Below, one piece after another: positions 1 through 6,100 of a stretch of 6,588 nucleotides of DNA. Positions within the stretch are counted from its first letter, which is position 1, and every line of letters starts with the position of its first letter. The position numbers were made by a program, and so were the translations under genes. Where the stretch lies: contig CANRPG010000112.1 in NCBI GenBank assembly GCA_947632425.1, positions 1 through 6,588 on the forward strand, given 5' to 3'. The notes under the pieces were generated by a model. That model saw only the letters and a program-made list of their open reading frames with translations, did no database searches and was not told the DNA's origin. This stretch comes from an uncultured Clostridia bacterium. Lineage in GTDB: Bacteria > Bacillota > Clostridia > Oscillospirales > Ruminococcaceae.

Positions 1-1849
1 TACCCATAAAGTCTTCGGGAACGAATACCGAAACTTTCATTATAGGCTCGAGTATAACTGCCGCGCCCTTTCTCATGGCCTCTTTGAACGCCATAGAACC
101 TGCGATAGAGAACGCCATTTCGGACGAGTCAACTTCGTGGTAAGAGCCGTCGTAAAGAGTAACCTTTACGTCAACTACCTGATAGCCTGCCAGAACGCCT
201 GCTTTCATAGCTCCCTGAATACCCTTGTCAACAGCAGGGATATATTCCTTGGGTATAGCGCCGCCGACAACCGAGTTTATAAACTCATAGCCCTTGCCGG
301 ATTCGTTAGGCTCAACCTTGATCTTAACATGACCGTACTGACCTTTACCGCCTGACTGTCTGGCGTACTTGTGGTCAACGTCAGCCATTTTTGTGATAGT
401 TTCCTTGTAAGCTACCTGAGGTGCGCCTACGTTTGCTTCTACCTTGAACTCACGCAGCATTCTGTCAACGATTATTTCAAGGTGAAGTTCGCCCATACCT
501 GCAATAATGGTCTGACCGGTTTCTTCGTCTGTCCATGTTCTGAAAGTCGGGTCTTCTTCTGCAAGCTTTGAAAGCGCGATACCCATCTTCTCCTGACCTG
601 CTTTTGTCTTAGGCTCGATAGCGAGCTGGATAACAGGCTCGGGGAATTCCATAGATTCGAGGATAACGGGATTTTTCTCATCACACAGCGTATCGCCGGT
701 GGTGGTATTTTTCAGACCTACCGCAGCAGCGATATCTCCCGAGTAAACTCTTTCGATATCCTTTCTGTGGTTTGAGTGCATCTGAACTATACGTCCTATT
801 CTTTCCTCTTTATCTTTAGTAGCGTTATAAACGCCGCTGCCTGCATCGAGCACGCCCGAATAAACTCTGAAGAAGCACAGTTTGCCAACAAACGGGTCTG
901 TAGCTATCTTGAATGCCAAAGCTGCGAAAGGCGCGTCATCCGAAGACGGTCTTGTGCACTCTTCGCCTGTTTCGGGGTCAACGCCCTTTATATCTGGTAC
1001 ATCGGTAGGTGCAGGCATATAGTCGATTATAGCATCGAGCAGCTTCTGCACGCCCTTGTTTCTGTACGAAGTACCGCAGGTAACGGGTACCATTGTATTA
1101 GCAATAGTAGATTTTCTTATGCAGGTCTTTATCTCGTCTATAGAAAGCGTACCTTCTTCAAAGTACTTTTCCATAAGAGCTTCGTCCTGCTCTGCAACGT
1201 GCTCTACCATTTCGCCGTGATATTTCTCAGCAAGCTCCTTCATATCCTCGGGTATCTCTTCAACTCTTATATCCTTGCCGAGGTCGTCGTAATAAACATA
1301 CGCCTTCATCTCAACTAAGTCTATGATACCTTTGAAAGTATCTTCCGAGCCGATAGGGAGCTGTATGGGAACAGCGTTGCATTTCAGTCTGGTGTGAAGC
1401 ATTTCAAGAACTCTGTAAAAGTCAGCGCCCATGATGTCCATTTTGTTTACATAGACAAGTCTGGGAACTTTATAGTTATCAGCCTGACGCCAAACCGTTT
1501 CAGTCTGCGGTTCAACACCGCCCTTAGCGCAAAGCACCGTTACCGAACCGTCCAGAACTCTGAGAGAACGTTCAACTTCAACAGTAAAGTCAACGTGACC
1601 CGGGGTATCTATTATGTTCAGTCTGTGACCTTTCCAGTAGCAGGTGGTAGCAGCCGAAGTAATGGTTATACCTCTTTCCTGCTCCTGCTCCATCCAGTCC
1701 ATGGTGGCTGCGCCGTCGTGTGTTTCACCTATTTTATGATTGATACCGGTATAAAACAGGATACGTTCGGTAGTAGTAGTCTTACCGGCATCGATGTGCG
1801 CCATAATACCGATATTTCTAGTATTCTGCAATGAACACTCTCTTGCCAT
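1..1849 (-). CDS. fusA: Translation elongation factor G (EF-G), 3' end cut off by the window
   Basis: EF-G is the cytoplasmic GTPase that drives tRNA-mRNA translocation and, with RRF, ribosome recycling. The reading frame is open from the ATG at 1849 to the window edge, giving 616 codons. Against a usual 690-700 residues, about 75-80 residues (most of domain V) are missing. The GTPase motifs are all visible: P-loop AHIDAGKT at residues 17-24, switch I RGITIT near 59-64, DTPGH at 81-85, NKMD at 135-138, and a G5-like CGTS at 258-261. Domain II follows, then domain III with GMGELHLEI, and domain IV with RQSGGKGQYGHV from residue 497. The frame ends in the VFVPEDFMG segment. The start is fixed by a strong Shine-Dalgarno 5 nt upstream and by the conserved MARE N-terminus. 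It is the third gene of the str operon, 15 nt after rpsG, which suggests translational coupling. I saw no frameshift or missing catalytic residue. tuf is often next in this operon but lies outside the window. Confidence 0.98.
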   Translation of the reverse strand, partial: MARECSLQNTRNIGIMAHIDAGKTTTTERILFYTGINHKIGETHDGAATMDWMEQEQERGITITSAATTCYWKGHRLNIIDTPGHVDFTVEVERSLRVLDGSVTVLCAKGGVEPQTETVWRQADNYKVPRLVYVNKMDIMGADFYRVLEMLHTRLKCNAVPIQLPIGSEDTFKGIIDLVEMKAYVYYDDLGKDIRVEEIPEDMKELAEKYHGEMVEHVAEQDEALMEKYFEEGTLSIDEIKTCIRKSTIANTMVPVTCGTSYRNKGVQKLLDAIIDYMPAPTDVPDIKGVDPETGEECTRPSSDDAPFAALAFKIATDPFVGKLCFFRVYSGVLDAGSGVYNATKDKEERIGRIVQMHSNHRKDIERVYSGDIAAAVGLKNTTTGDTLCDEKNPVILESMEFPEPVIQLAIEPKTKAGQEKMGIALSKLAEEDPTFRTWTDEETGQTIIAGMGELHLEIIVDRMLREFKVEANVGAPQVAYKETITKMADVDHKYARQSGGKGQYGHVKIKVEPNESGKGYEFINSVVGGAIPKEYIPAVDKGIQGAMKAGVLAGYQVVDVKVTLYDGSYHEVDSSEMAFSIAGSMAFKEAMRKGAAVILEPIMKVSVFVPEDFMG

Positions 1850-1854
1850 AGTTT

Positions 1855-1861
1855 CCTCCTG
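1855..1861 (-). promoter_or_regulatory. fusA ribosome binding site
   Basis: Read on the minus strand this is CAGGAGG, a near-perfect anti-16S match, followed by the 5-nt spacer AAACT and the fusA ATG. It occupies most of the 15-nt gap after the rpsG stop, so a ribosome finishing rpsG ends next to it. Confidence 0.93.
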
Positions 1862-1864
1862 TTA

Positions 1865-2335
1865 TTACCATCTGTAGTGTGCGAAAGCCTTGTTGGCTTC
1901 TGCCATTTTGTGAGTATCCTCACGTTTCTTGACTGAGCCGCCGACGCCGTTTACAGCATCGAGTATCTCGTTGGCCAGTCTTTCTTTCATTGTCTGTTCG
2001 TTTCTCAGACGCGCATATTTGGTTATCCATCTCAGTCCCAGGGTCTGACGTCTTTCGGGACGCACCTCCATAGGTACCTGATATGTTGCACCGCCTACAC
2101 GGCGTGCCTTTACTTCAAGGCTGGGCATGATGTTTTCCATAGCTGCCTCAAACATTTCAAGAGCAGGCTTGCCCGACTTTTCCTCAACTATCTCGAATGC
2201 GCCGTAAACTATCTTCTGTGCAACGCCCTTCTTGCCGTCGAGCATTATGTTGTTTACCAGTCTTGTAACGAGCTTTGAGTTGTATACAGGATCGAGCAGA
2301 ACGTCTCTCTTTGCAACTTTACCTCTTCTTGGCAC
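1865..2335 (-). CDS. rpsG: 30S ribosomal protein S7, GTG start
   Basis: S7 binds the 3' major domain of 16S rRNA, nucleates assembly of the 30S head and contacts the E/P-site tRNAs and mRNA exit. In E. coli it is also the translational repressor of its own operon. From the GTG at 2335 the protein is 156 residues, the usual length of short-form S7. It shows the typical N-terminus PRRGKVAKRDVLLDP, then NSKLVTRLVN, the GGATYQVPMEVRPERR signature, RWITKYAR and the terminal AFAHYRW. A longer frame opens at an ATG at 2353, adding six residues (MKEGII). Those codons contain the Shine-Dalgarno AAGGAGGG itself, which lies 7 nt before the GTG, so the GTG is the better start; in mature S7 proteins the sequence begins PRRG after the initiator. 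It lies between rpsL (185-nt spacer) and fusA (15-nt spacer) and should share their transcript. Confidence 0.96.
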   Translation of the reverse strand: MPRRGKVAKRDVLLDPVYNSKLVTRLVNNIMLDGKKGVAQKIVYGAFEIVEEKSGKPALEMFEAAMENIMPSLEVKARRVGGATYQVPMEVRPERRQTLGLRWITKYARLRNEQTMKERLANEILDAVNGVGGSVKKREDTHKMAEANKAFAHYRW

Positions 2336-2342
2336 TATAATT

Positions 2343-2350
2343 CCCTCCTT
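2343..2350 (-). promoter_or_regulatory. rpsG ribosome binding site; decides the GTG start
   Basis: The minus strand reads AAGGAGGG here, then 7 nt (AATTATA), then GTG. An upstream in-frame ATG at 2353 immediately precedes this element and so cannot use it. The first two bases lie in the 3' arm of a small potential hairpin (arms 2349-2353 and 2360-2364, five base pairs, six-base loop), which could modestly tune access to the site. Confidence 0.88.
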
Positions 2351-2380
2351 CATTAAATGATGAATTCATAGGTACTCGCT

Positions 2381-2413
2381 CGGCTCCTCACAGCCCTTTT
2401 CTGCTTATAGCCG
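2381..2413 (-). other. Intercistronic hairpin D with internal loop
   Basis: The outer arms CGGCT and AGCCG form 5 bp. An internal loop (ATAA opposite GAGG) leads to an inner 4-bp stem (GCAG with CTGT, one G-U pair) capped by AAAAGGG. A stem, purine-rich internal loop and stem is a common shape for ribosomal-protein binding sites, but assigning it to S7 would be speculation. Confidence 0.35.
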
Positions 2414-2452
2414 CCCCGTCAGCGCTTGCAGAGGTCAATATATATCAACACT

Positions 2453-2467
2453 CCACATTCACTGTGG
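2453..2467 (-). other. Intercistronic hairpin C
   Basis: The arms CCACA and TGTGG pair perfectly over 5 bp around the 5-nt loop GTGAA. It is the third member of the tandem stem array after rpsL. Confidence 0.5.
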
Positions 2468-2470
2468 TCT

Positions 2471-2487
2471 CCGCGCTTTTAACGCGG
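2471..2487 (-). other. Intercistronic hairpin B (GC-rich)
   Basis: The arms CCGCG and CGCGG pair perfectly over 5 GC pairs around the 7-nt loop TTAAAAG. It is 2 nt from hairpin A and 3 nt from hairpin C. There is no downstream T run, so it is not a terminator. It could protect a 3' end or form part of a protein-binding fold. Confidence 0.55.
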
Positions 2488-2489
2488 CA

Positions 2490-2502
2490 ATGAGTTTCTC
2501 AT
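2490..2502 (-). other. Intercistronic hairpin A
   Basis: The arms ATGAG and CTCAT pair perfectly over 5 bp around an AAA loop, 18 nt after the rpsL stop codon. A short stem like this could arise by chance, but it is the first of three nearly contiguous stems. Confidence 0.45.
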
Positions 2503-2520
2503 GATATTTCTCTGAGCATT

Positions 2521-2946
2521 TTACTTGGCTGCTCCTGCCTTGGGTCTCTTTGCGCCGTACTTGGAACGCGCCTGCATTCTCTTGGCAACGCCCTGAGCGT
2601 CAAGTGTTCCTCTGATGATGTGATAACGCACACCGGGGAGATCCCTTACACGTCCGCCTCTGATAAGAACAACAGAGTGCTCCTGAAGGTTGTGACCTAT
2701 ACCCGGGATATACGCCGTCACCTCGTTGCCGTTAGTAAGTCTTACTCTGGCAATTTTACGCATAGCAGAGTTAGGCTTCCTCGGCGTAGCAGTTCTTACC
2801 GCTGTGCAAACGCCTCTCTTCTGGGGACAGCTCTGGTCGATAGCTATCTTCTTCTTTGAGTTGTAGCCCTTCTGGAGTGCGGGAGCGGTAGACTTTACTG
2901 CGAGTACGTCTCTTCCCTTGCGAACCAACTGATTAAAGGTCGGCAT
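2521..2946 (-). CDS. rpsL: 30S ribosomal protein S12 with Arg at both streptomycin-resistance positions
   Basis: S12 lies at the decoding centre of the 30S subunit and controls accuracy; its loops border the streptomycin site on 16S rRNA. The 141-residue protein starts MPTFNQLVRKGR and carries the Bacillus/Clostridium-type KGYNS segment, CPQKRGVCT at 40-48, TPRKPNSAMRK at 54-64, IPGIGHNLQEHSVVL at 80-94, GGRVRDLPGVRYH at 97-109 and the SKYGAKRP tail. D102 matches the aspartate methylthiolated by RimO in other bacteria. R56 and R101 (both AGG codons) occupy the lysines known as K43 and K88 (Met counted) in E. coli and M. tuberculosis, and K56 and K101 in B. subtilis. Lys-to-Arg at either is a well-known streptomycin-resistance change. 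The ATG has an AAGGAG site 7 nt upstream. It is the first gene of the str operon, with its own promoter. Confidence 0.98.
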   Translation of the reverse strand: MPTFNQLVRKGRDVLAVKSTAPALQKGYNSKKKIAIDQSCPQKRGVCTAVRTATPRKPNSAMRKIARVRLTNGNEVTAYIPGIGHNLQEHSVVLIRGGRVRDLPGVRYHIIRGTLDAQGVAKRMQARSKYGAKRPKAGAAK

Positions 2947-2953
2947 AATTTCT

Positions 2954-2959
2954 CTCCTT
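2954..2959 (-). promoter_or_regulatory. rpsL ribosome binding site
   Basis: The minus strand reads AAGGAG within a purine-rich run, 7 nt before the rpsL ATG at 2946. Spacing and match are optimal. Confidence 0.92.
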
Positions 2960-2981
2960 TCCTCAAAAATTTATGCGCACC

Positions 2982-3001
2982 TTGCCTGCAAAAGCAGACA
3001 A
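2982..3001 (-). promoter_or_regulatory. Hairpin in the rpsL leader RNA
   Basis: The arms TTGTCTGC and GCAGGCAA form an 8-bp stem with one G-U pair and a TTTT loop. It starts about 13 nt after the predicted transcription start and ends 35 nt before the rpsL ATG. A T5 run follows only after a further gap of about 12 nt, so it does not look like a standard attenuator terminator. It may stabilise the 5' end or serve as a regulatory leader element; I do not recognise it as a known riboswitch or r-protein leader class. Confidence 0.5.
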
Positions 3002-3020
3002 TACGTCAGCATACCTTATT

Positions 3021-3049
3021 ATTATATAATAGTTTTTGGCTTTTGTCAA
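3021..3049 (-). promoter_or_regulatory. Perfect-consensus sigma-A promoter of the str operon
   Basis: On the minus strand the -35 box TTGACA (3044-3049) and -10 box TATAAT (3021-3026) both match the housekeeping consensus exactly and are separated by 17 bp. The likely start is at G3014/G3015 or A3016, giving a leader of about 69 nt before rpsL. If initiation is at a G, the promoter could respond to the GTP pool, as B. subtilis rRNA promoters do; that is inference. It lies directly between the rpoC terminator and rpsL, so rpsL-rpsG-fusA can be transcribed independently of rpoBC. Confidence 0.93.
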
Positions 3050-3070
3050 TACATTTATTCCCGAAATCCT

Positions 3071-3094
3071 GCATAAAAATGTAAGTTTTATAGC
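3071..3094 (-). repeat. AT-rich inverted repeat upstream of the str promoter
   Basis: The arms GC(T)ATAAAA and TTTTATGC pair over 8 bp with one bulged T around a 7-nt loop. It sits about 57-80 bp upstream of the predicted start, between the rpoC terminator and the -35 box. It could be an upstream promoter element or a binding site, but an AT-rich repeat of this size may also be chance. Confidence 0.3.
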
Positions 3095-3115
3095 CGCCGC
3101 CTTGCACAAATACGT

Positions 3116-3149
3116 AAAAACGGGGCGCTCACCACACGATGAACGCCCC
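3116..3149 (-). terminator. Intrinsic terminator after rpoC
   Basis: On the minus strand a 10-bp stem (arms GGGGCGTTCA and TGAGCGCCCC, one G-U pair) with an 8-nt loop is followed by G and then TTTTT. It begins 13 nt after the rpoC stop. No matching T run occurs on the other side, so it appears one-directional. It separates the rpoBC transcript from the str operon. Confidence 0.92.
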
Positions 3150-3162
3150 CTGACCTCAGATT

Positions 3163-6100
3163 TTAGTTATTGAACTGTGCTGCGTGGTCGATATAGCTTT
3201 CGCTCTTTCTTATCTCAACGTCGTTGTAGATATCCATTCCCGTACCGGCAGGAATAAGATTACCGATAATAACGTTCTCTTTAAGGCCCGAAAGTTTATC
3301 GGTCTTGCCCCTGATAGCGGCATCTGTAAGAGCCTTTGTGGTCTCCTGGAACGAAGCCGCCGACATGAAGCTGTCGGAGTTGGACGAAGCCTTTGTGATA
3401 CCCTGAAGCACCGGCACAGTCGTCACGAGAGCCGCGCCCTCAACGCCTGCATCTATTTCTTCCTGTATCTGCGCGTTTATCTCGGCTATCTCGTTCTTAT
3501 CCACCAGCGAACCCGGCAGCAGGTAGCTGCTTCCGCTGTCCTCTACCTTTACCTTCTTCATCATCTGGCGGACTATAACTTCAACGTGCTTGTCGTTGAT
3601 GTCAACGCCCTGTGAGCGGTAGGTCTTCTGTATCTCGGTGATGATATAGTTCTGAACAGCCATTATGCCGTTTACTGCCAGTATATCGCCCGGATAGATA
3701 GAGCCCTCGGTAAGCGGTTCACCGGCAGAGACTCTCTGACCGTCGATAACTTTCAGCTTCTGACCGTAAGGAATGGTATATACCTCTTTCCTCGGCTCTT
3801 CGCTGTCAACGTCAAGTTCCTCGCTGGTAACGGTTATCTGATTTATCTTCTTGATCTCTTCGATCTTGCACACGCCCGCTATTCTTGTAATAGTGGCAGC
3901 GCCCTTGGGTCTTCTGCTTTCAAACAGTTCTTCAACACGCGGCAGACCTTGTGTAATATCTTCCGCGTTGGCGATACCGCCCGTATGGAACGTTCTCATG
4001 GTAAGCTGTGTGCCCGGTTCGCCTATAGACTGCGCCGCTATTATACCTACAGCCTCGCCGACAGTAACGGTCTTGCCGTGAGCCAGGTTAGCGCCGTAGC
4101 ACTTAGCGCAAACGCCATGTTTTGCCTTGCACTGAAGCACGCTTCTTATCTCGATGCTGTTCTTGCCCTGTTCTTCTAGTATGGCAACAACTTTCTTAGC
4201 ATCTTTGTCGTCCATCAGCTTGTTGTGTGAAACTATCATCTCGCCTGTTTTGACGTCTTTAATATCCTCAACAAGGTATCTGCCTATAAGTCTTTCGGTC
4301 AGCGGCTCTATAACGGCGTTGCCGCTCTTTATATCGAACACCTCAATGCCCGATTCCGAACCGCAGTCGTCCTCACGTATTATAACGTCCTGAGAAACGT
4401 CAACAAGACGTCTTGTCAGATAACCCGAGTCTGCGGTACGCAGAGCTGTGTCTGCAAGACCCTTTCTCGCGCCTCTGGAAGAAATGAAGTATTCCAGAAT
4501 GTTAAGACCCTCACGGTAGTTGGCTCTGATAGGCATTTCTATGGTCGAACCCGAAGTATTTGCTATAAGTCCTCTCATGCCTGCAAGCTGTCTCATCTGG
4601 TTGATAGAACCACGAGCTCCCGAGTCAGCCATCATGTTGATAGGATTGTACTTGTCAAGATTCTTCTTCAAAGCATCGGTAACATCGTCGGTCGCCTTGT
4701 TCCAGATGTTTGCAAACTGCTTCGACTTCTCCTCGTCGGAGATAAGACCTCTGTTGTAGTTTTTGTACATCTTTGATACCTTTTCGTCAGCCTCGGCAAT
4801 AATTGCCTGCTTCTGAGGAGGTATAACGGCATCGCAGACCGCAACGGTAAGACCCGACTTGGTAGAATACTTATAACCGAGTGCCTTTATCTTGTCGAGC
4901 ACTTCGGAAGTAGTAGTTGTGCCGTGTATCTTTATGCACTTTTCGATAATGCTTGAAAGTTCGCTCTTTTTAACAAGGAACGATATTTCCAGGTCAAGCT
5001 CTTTCTCGCTTATCGTTCTGTCAACGTAACCTAAATTCTGCGGTATTATCTCGTTGAATATAAGTCTGCCTACGGTCGCATCGATAAGCTTTGATACCTG
5101 CTTCTCGCCTGCTTTTTTGCTTATTCTTACCTTGATAGGCTCTTGCAGTGTAACGGCTTTTGCATCATATGCCATTCTTGCCTCGTTCACATCGCGAAAC
5201 ACCTTTACGGTAAGCTGACCGTTCTCGTCTATCATCTTAATATACGGGTCATTCTTCGAGAAGCCGTCTTTTCTTACAAGCTTCGCGGAAAGCTCCTCCG
5301 TCTCTGCTTTCAGCTTGGCTATCTCCTGCAAGTCCTCATCGTCGGGCTGCTTTTTCTTTTTAAGAGCATCGAGCGTTTCTTTCAGCTCGCTATACTCATC
5401 TCTCATATTCTCCATCTCTTTGTCGAGCTGGTTATCGAGAGGTCTTAGCAGCGTAAGGTAATAAGAACCCAGCAGCATATCCTGCGAAGGCACTGCAACA
5501 GGCTTGCCGTCAGAAGGCTTTAGCAGGTTGTTCGCGGCAAGCATCAGAAATCTTGCCTCTGCCTGCGCCTCAGCCGAAAGCGGAACGTGCACTGCCATCT
5601 GGTCGCCGTCAAAGTCAGCGTTGAATGCCGTACATACCAGAGGGTGCAGCTTTATAGCTCTGCCCTCAACAAGCACGGGCTCAAACGCCTGAATGCCCAG
5701 TCTGTGCAGGGTAGGCGCACGGTTGAGCATTACAGGGTGGCTCTGTATTACATTTTCAAGAGCGTCCCACACTTCGGGGTCTGCTCTTTCCACCTTTTTA
5801 CGGGCAGACTTTATATTGATATTCTGATTTGTATCTGCAAGTCTTTTCATAACAAAAGGCTTGAAAAGCTCCAGCGCCATTTCCTTGGGCAGACCGCACT
5901 GATACATTCTCAGTTCCGGCCCTACAACTATAACCGAACGTCCCGAATAGTCAACACGCTTACCAAGCAGGTTCTGACGGAAACGACCCTGCTTGCCTTT
6001 GAGCATATCCGAAAGCGATTTGAACGCCCTTCCGTTAGGGCCCGTTACGGGTCTGCTGTGTCTGCCGTTGTCTATAAGGGCATCTACAGCTTCCTGCAGC

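Larger units (their letters stand above)
2336..2520 (-). promoter_or_regulatory. Structured rpsL-rpsG intercistronic region, candidate S7 regulatory site
   Basis: This 185-nt spacer is long for a ribosomal-protein operon. In mRNA order it holds hairpin A (2490-2502), hairpin B (2471-2487), hairpin C (2453-2467), an AT-rich UUGAUAUAUAUUGA stretch, hairpin D (arms 2381-2385 and 2409-2413, with an inner 4-bp stem), and a small hairpin touching the rpsG Shine-Dalgarno. None is followed by a T tract, so they are not intrinsic terminators, and I saw no convincing internal promoter. In E. coli the shorter S12-S7 spacer is the S7 binding site for autogenous repression and coupling. That this one plays the same role is inferred from position and structure; I could not match it to the E. 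coli fold. Confidence 0.5.

Noticed and set aside
776..1318. A 180-codon plus-strand open frame
   Set aside because: It lies antisense to fusA, which reads through the same bases as a fully conserved EF-G. Its product is Cys/Tyr/Ser-rich, has no recognisable family, and no ribosome site precedes it. It is a shadow of a highly biased codon pattern.
1394..1834. A 146-codon plus-strand open frame
   Set aside because: Antisense to the EF-G GTP-binding domain. No ribosome site, no recognisable domain.
1..1849. Possibility that fusA is broken, since no complete frame closes in the window
   Set aside because: Reading every codon from 1849 to the edge gives continuous EF-G sequence with all motifs. 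The frame simply leaves the window before its stop.
1729..1923. A minus-strand frame bridging the rpsG-fusA junction
   Set aside because: It overlaps both conserved genes in another frame and shows no family similarity. The long overlap with two essential genes makes it implausible.
2360..2369. Perfect 10-bp palindrome ATGAATTCAT
   Set aside because: A palindrome of this size can arise by chance (it contains a GAATTC site), and part of it is better explained by the small hairpin near the rpsG ribosome site.
2406..2444. An internal promoter for rpsG (TTGACC ... TATAAG on the minus strand)
   Set aside because: The spacing between the two boxes is 23 bp, too long for a sigma-A promoter, and no better pair is visible in the spacer.
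2471..2487. Hairpin B as an intrinsic terminator between rpsL and rpsG
   Set aside because: The stem is only 5 bp and no T tract follows on the minus strand. On the plus strand there is no gene to terminate.
3184..3615. A 143-codon plus-strand open frame
   Set aside because: Antisense to the conserved C-terminus of rpoC. Composition is typical of an antisense shadow.
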